Shown here piece by piece: positions 61,826 to 64,000 of a stretch of 64,000 nt of DNA (the stretch's first letter is position 1; every line of letters starts with the position of its first letter). The translations under genes and the position numbers were made by a program. The notes beneath the pieces are model-generated. The model did not search any database. It saw only the letters and a program-made list of their open reading frames with translations, and had not been told where the DNA came from. Source of the DNA: Leptolyngbya subtilissima AS-A7 (GTDB lineage Bacteria > Cyanobacteriota > Cyanobacteriia > Phormidesmidales > Phormidesmidaceae); assembly GCF_039962255.1 (NCBI RefSeq), contig NZ_JAMPKY010000008.1, forward strand, positions 1 through 64,000, given 5' to 3'.

Positions 61826-63043
61826 ATGTTGCCTGTGTATAGATCCTATCTAGGCAACTCAGTGGAATTTATGATGGCGTCTTTTAGGTTATCGGGGCTC
61901 AGACTACAGTCCAGCACAAGCTGGGGACGTTTTGCACGACTTATGGGGGCGGCGCTAGTGGGCAGTAGCCTGCTAGCCATACCGGGGCAGCGGGCCCATG
62001 GCCAGTCGATTTCTGCTGCTACCGTGACCGAAATTTTAGACAGCAACCAGGTCTACATTCAAAACCGTGCAGCCCAGGTCAACAGTGTGGCCCAGCAGCG
62101 CCAGCAGGTCAGAACTAGGGATGCCCGAGCATCGCTGCGGTTCAACACTGGGGCCGTAGCGCGCCTGGCCCACAACTCTAGTTTGGTGGTGGGGCAATGT
62201 GCCCAGCTCACCCGAGGCACGCTACTAGTTAACGGCAACCTCAACGGCTGCTCGACCTCAGTCGTCGCTGGAGTGCGAGGCACAATTTATACCATCGAAG
62301 TCACCGAGACTGGGGAAACTATTGTTCAGGTGTTCGAGGGGGAAGTGGTGGTAGCGCGCAACCCCGAACCCATTGAACCAATGGCCGACGACTTTGACCC
62401 ACGCAACCCATCCCTAGACCCGGCGGTGCCCTCTACCGACCCGGTAGTACCCTTCGTTAATCCTATGGAGCCATCTACGTCTCCGGCTGAGCCATCACCT
62501 GTAGGCTCCCCTGACCCTGTCGTTACCCCTGACCCTGTCGTTACCCCTGACCCTGTCGTTACCCCTGACCCCGTCGTCACCCCTGACCCTGTCGTTACCC
62601 CTGACCCCGTCGTCATCCCTGAACCAACTACGCCAACAACTACGCCAACTACACCGACCGGCGGGCCATTCACTGGACCGTCTCTTTTCCTCACTGCCCC
62701 TAAGCAGAGCAACTCTTCACCGGTCGATAGCGAAGACGCTAAACCAACTGATGAAACCCAGTCAGAAACCGTAGACTTTGCGCCAGCGGATTCGATTACC
62801 CTGGCAGAGGGGCAGCAGGTCATCGTGGATGCCGAAGATGACGAGGCGGTGATTACACCCCTAAGCCCAGAGGATTTTATTGACCTTTTAGAAGGTCCGC
62901 TGATTGACGGTTTTGCGGTAGAAATACCTGGCATGGCTAACCTGCGCCGCTCCTTTGAGCAACTGTTTCCAGGAATACCATTGCCCTACTATTGGGTGCC
63001 CGCTATTCCCACCCCGCCAATCCGATTTCCCTTTCCGTTCTAG
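61826..63043 (+). CDS. FecR-domain exported protein with PDPVVT repeats
   Basis: This ~400-residue protein has a signal-like front (FARLMGAALVGSSLLAIPGQRAHGQ). A FecR-type beta domain follows: QQVRTRDARASLRFNTGAVARLAHNS and VAGVRGTIYTIEVTETGETIVQVFEGEVVV. A Pro-rich linker holds six PDPVVT units, then a C-terminal tail. An internal ATG at 61871 (MMASFRLSG) is a likelier start than 61826. FecR proteins sense or scaffold at the periplasm. It precedes a CHASE2 protein, a pairing often seen in cyanobacteria. Confidence 0.85.
   Translation: MLPVYRSYLGNSVEFMMASFRLSGLRLQSSTSWGRFARLMGAALVGSSLLAIPGQRAHGQSISAATVTEILDSNQVYIQNRAAQVNSVAQQRQQVRTRDARASLRFNTGAVARLAHNSSLVVGQCAQLTRGTLLVNGNLNGCSTSVVAGVRGTIYTIEVTETGETIVQVFEGEVVVARNPEPIEPMADDFDPRNPSLDPAVPSTDPVVPFVNPMEPSTSPAEPSPVGSPDPVVTPDPVVTPDPVVTPDPVVTPDPVVTPDPVVIPEPTTPTTTPTTPTGGPFTGPSLFLTAPKQSNSSPVDSEDAKPTDETQSETVDFAPADSITLAEGQQVIVDAEDDEAVITPLSPEDFIDLLEGPLIDGFAVEIPGMANLRRSFEQLFPGIPLPYYWVPAIPTPPIRFPFPF
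62510..62617 (+). repeat. Six in-frame 18-bp repeats in the FecR gene
   Basis: The unit CCTGACCCTGTCGTTACC is repeated six times, in frame, encoding PDPVVT. Four units are identical and two differ by silent or near-silent changes, so the array is young and prone to length change by slippage. Confidence 0.95.
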
Positions 63044-63156
63044 AGGTAAGCTTCCAGCATGGGAAGCTTGCAGACAGTGGGGAATAGGGGTGCTGCCAGG
63101 CTCTGGGATGTGCCAGGGCCACTCATTCAGCGTTGGCGTCTTAGGGAGCGGTTGCC

Positions 63157-64000
63157 ATGGTTAAATCCTATCGACGTATCTTTCAGATTGGGCATGGGCT
63201 GATGGTGAGCTGGGCGGTGTTTGGGGCGATCGCCCTCACCTCCCAGCACCCGTGGATTGTGCTGATTGAGGGCCAGGCTCAGTCGTTTTTGCTGCGGCTG
63301 CGGGGGCCGGTGTCCCCACCCGAGGAAATTGTGATTGTGGGCATTGACGAATATTCGCTGACCCAGGGCGATCTGTACCAGGCCGATCCAGAACGCTATC
63401 CGTTTTTGGAACCCCTGGCGATCTGGCCCTGGCAGCGCCAAGCCTATGCCCAAGCTATCGAGCAGCTGATGGCTGCTGGAGCTAAGGCCGTAGCCCTTGA
63501 TGTGCTACTGGTTGACCCCAGCGGCTACGGCCCCGACGATGATGCGGCTTTAGACGCAACCCTAGCTCGATGGGGCGATCGCGTGGCTTTGGCCGCCGCC
63601 TACGACGTGTCGAGCAGCGACTTTGGTCTATTTACCAACCTGTTAGAGCCCGTCTATAGCAGCCAGACCCAGGTAGGCCTCATTAACCTAGAGGTCGATG
63701 TTGATGGCAAGCATCGCGCCTTTCCCGATCGCGGCATTGAAACCCTGCGGCAGGCCCACCAATTCTCAGATGATCTACCGTCTCTGGCACGAGCCACTCT
63801 GGCAGCAGCCAACTACCCCAGCCCTGAGCGCCAGAGCCAACAGCTCTTCTTTTACGGCCCGGCGGGCAGTTTTCCGGTGGTGTCGTTTGTGCAGTTGCTT
63901 GACCCCACTAACTGGCCCCTAATCGCCGATCAGTTTGAAGGCAAAATCGTGCTAATTGGCCCCATGGCCACGTCGTTTCAAGACCGCAAGCGCACCCCCA
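63157..64000 (+). CDS. CHASE2-domain sensor protein (cut by window edge)
   Basis: The frame stays open from the ATG at 63157 to the window end (281 codons). One N-terminal membrane helix (VSWAVFGAIALTSQHPWIV) leads to a CHASE2 extracellular domain: EEIVIVGIDEYSLTQGD, WPWQRQAYAQAIEQLMAAGA, AVALDVLLVDPSGYGPDDDA and GKIVLIGPMATSFQDRKRTP. CHASE2 is usually coupled to an adenylate cyclase, kinase or phosphatase, which would lie beyond the window. It follows the FecR gene by 113 bp. Confidence 0.9.
   Translation, partial: MVKSYRRIFQIGHGLMVSWAVFGAIALTSQHPWIVLIEGQAQSFLLRLRGPVSPPEEIVIVGIDEYSLTQGDLYQADPERYPFLEPLAIWPWQRQAYAQAIEQLMAAGAKAVALDVLLVDPSGYGPDDDAALDATLARWGDRVALAAAYDVSSSDFGLFTNLLEPVYSSQTQVGLINLEVDVDGKHRAFPDRGIETLRQAHQFSDDLPSLARATLAAANYPSPERQSQQLFFYGPAGSFPVVSFVQLLDPTNWPLIADQFEGKIVLIGPMATSFQDRKRTP

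Noticed and set aside
1..64000. tRNA or rRNA genes
   Set aside because: I looked for T-loop GTTCRANNC-type sequences and acceptor stems in the intergenic regions and found none convincing.

Overview
The window comes from a cyanobacterial chromosome. The signs are a photosystem II psbA gene, phycocyanobilin:ferredoxin oxidoreductase (pcyA), a glycine-rich single-RRM RNA-binding protein, a DUF1815-type protein, and very frequent HIP1 octamers (GCGATCGC) in and between genes. The high GC and the gene mix suit a filamentous Leptolyngbya/Nodosilinea-type organism; that placement is inference. I found no rRNA, tRNA, prophage or CRISPR array.

Layout. 1-3.3 kb: the 5' third of psbA (high-light Glu130 type, cut by the window edge) with its promoter, and an NB-ARC/TPR NTPase. 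3.4-11.6 kb: a soluble acyl-ACP-desaturase-like di-iron protein, uppS, a secreted beta-helix protein, an old yellow enzyme and thioredoxin opposite an ArsR regulator, an AI-2E exporter with phosphohexomutase, and a Uma2 nuclease. 11.7-17 kb: a giant PAS-rich hybrid histidine kinase split by a frameshift. 17-23.5 kb: a decayed copy of the Uma2 locus, a methyltransferase, a HEAT-containing M1 aminopeptidase, a repeat-rich intergenic region with a ten-unit 21-bp array, a ferredoxin-MBL fusion and a TM2 protein. 23.7-26.7 kb is the most unusual part: a REP-associated tyrosine transposase (RAYT) element, an AT-rich orphan gene with one membrane segment, an internally deleted copy of the same element, then four tandem 63-bp units with conserved loops and varying stems. 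26.8-33.6 kb: a TetR-controlled GST/flavin-oxidoreductase pair, an OsmC-LLM-Rof operon and glycogen phosphorylase. 33.6-42.7 kb: small proteins, an RNA-binding protein, a J-like protein, a YlqF GTPase, a PadR/Coq4-like/GMC cluster, UspA and pgk. 42.7-64 kb: a glycosyltransferase, a second AI-2E exporter, pcyA, gmk, ALDH, a guanine-type deaminase, a Rieske fusion, a phytochelatin-synthase-like protein coupled to a second Uma2, a frameshifted pirin, an SbmA/YddA-type ABC transporter, four-ACT aspartate kinase, NDH-2, a FecR protein and the start of a CHASE2 protein.

Most genes are single units or short operons of photosynthetic, redox and central metabolism. Four shared promoter regions pair a regulator with a divergent target: ArsR with thioredoxin/OYE, TetR with GST/PPOX, PadR with Coq4-like, and possibly lysC with ndh-2. 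Several intergenic regions carry perfect palindromes that look like REP-type elements, probably mobilised by the RAYT in this window.
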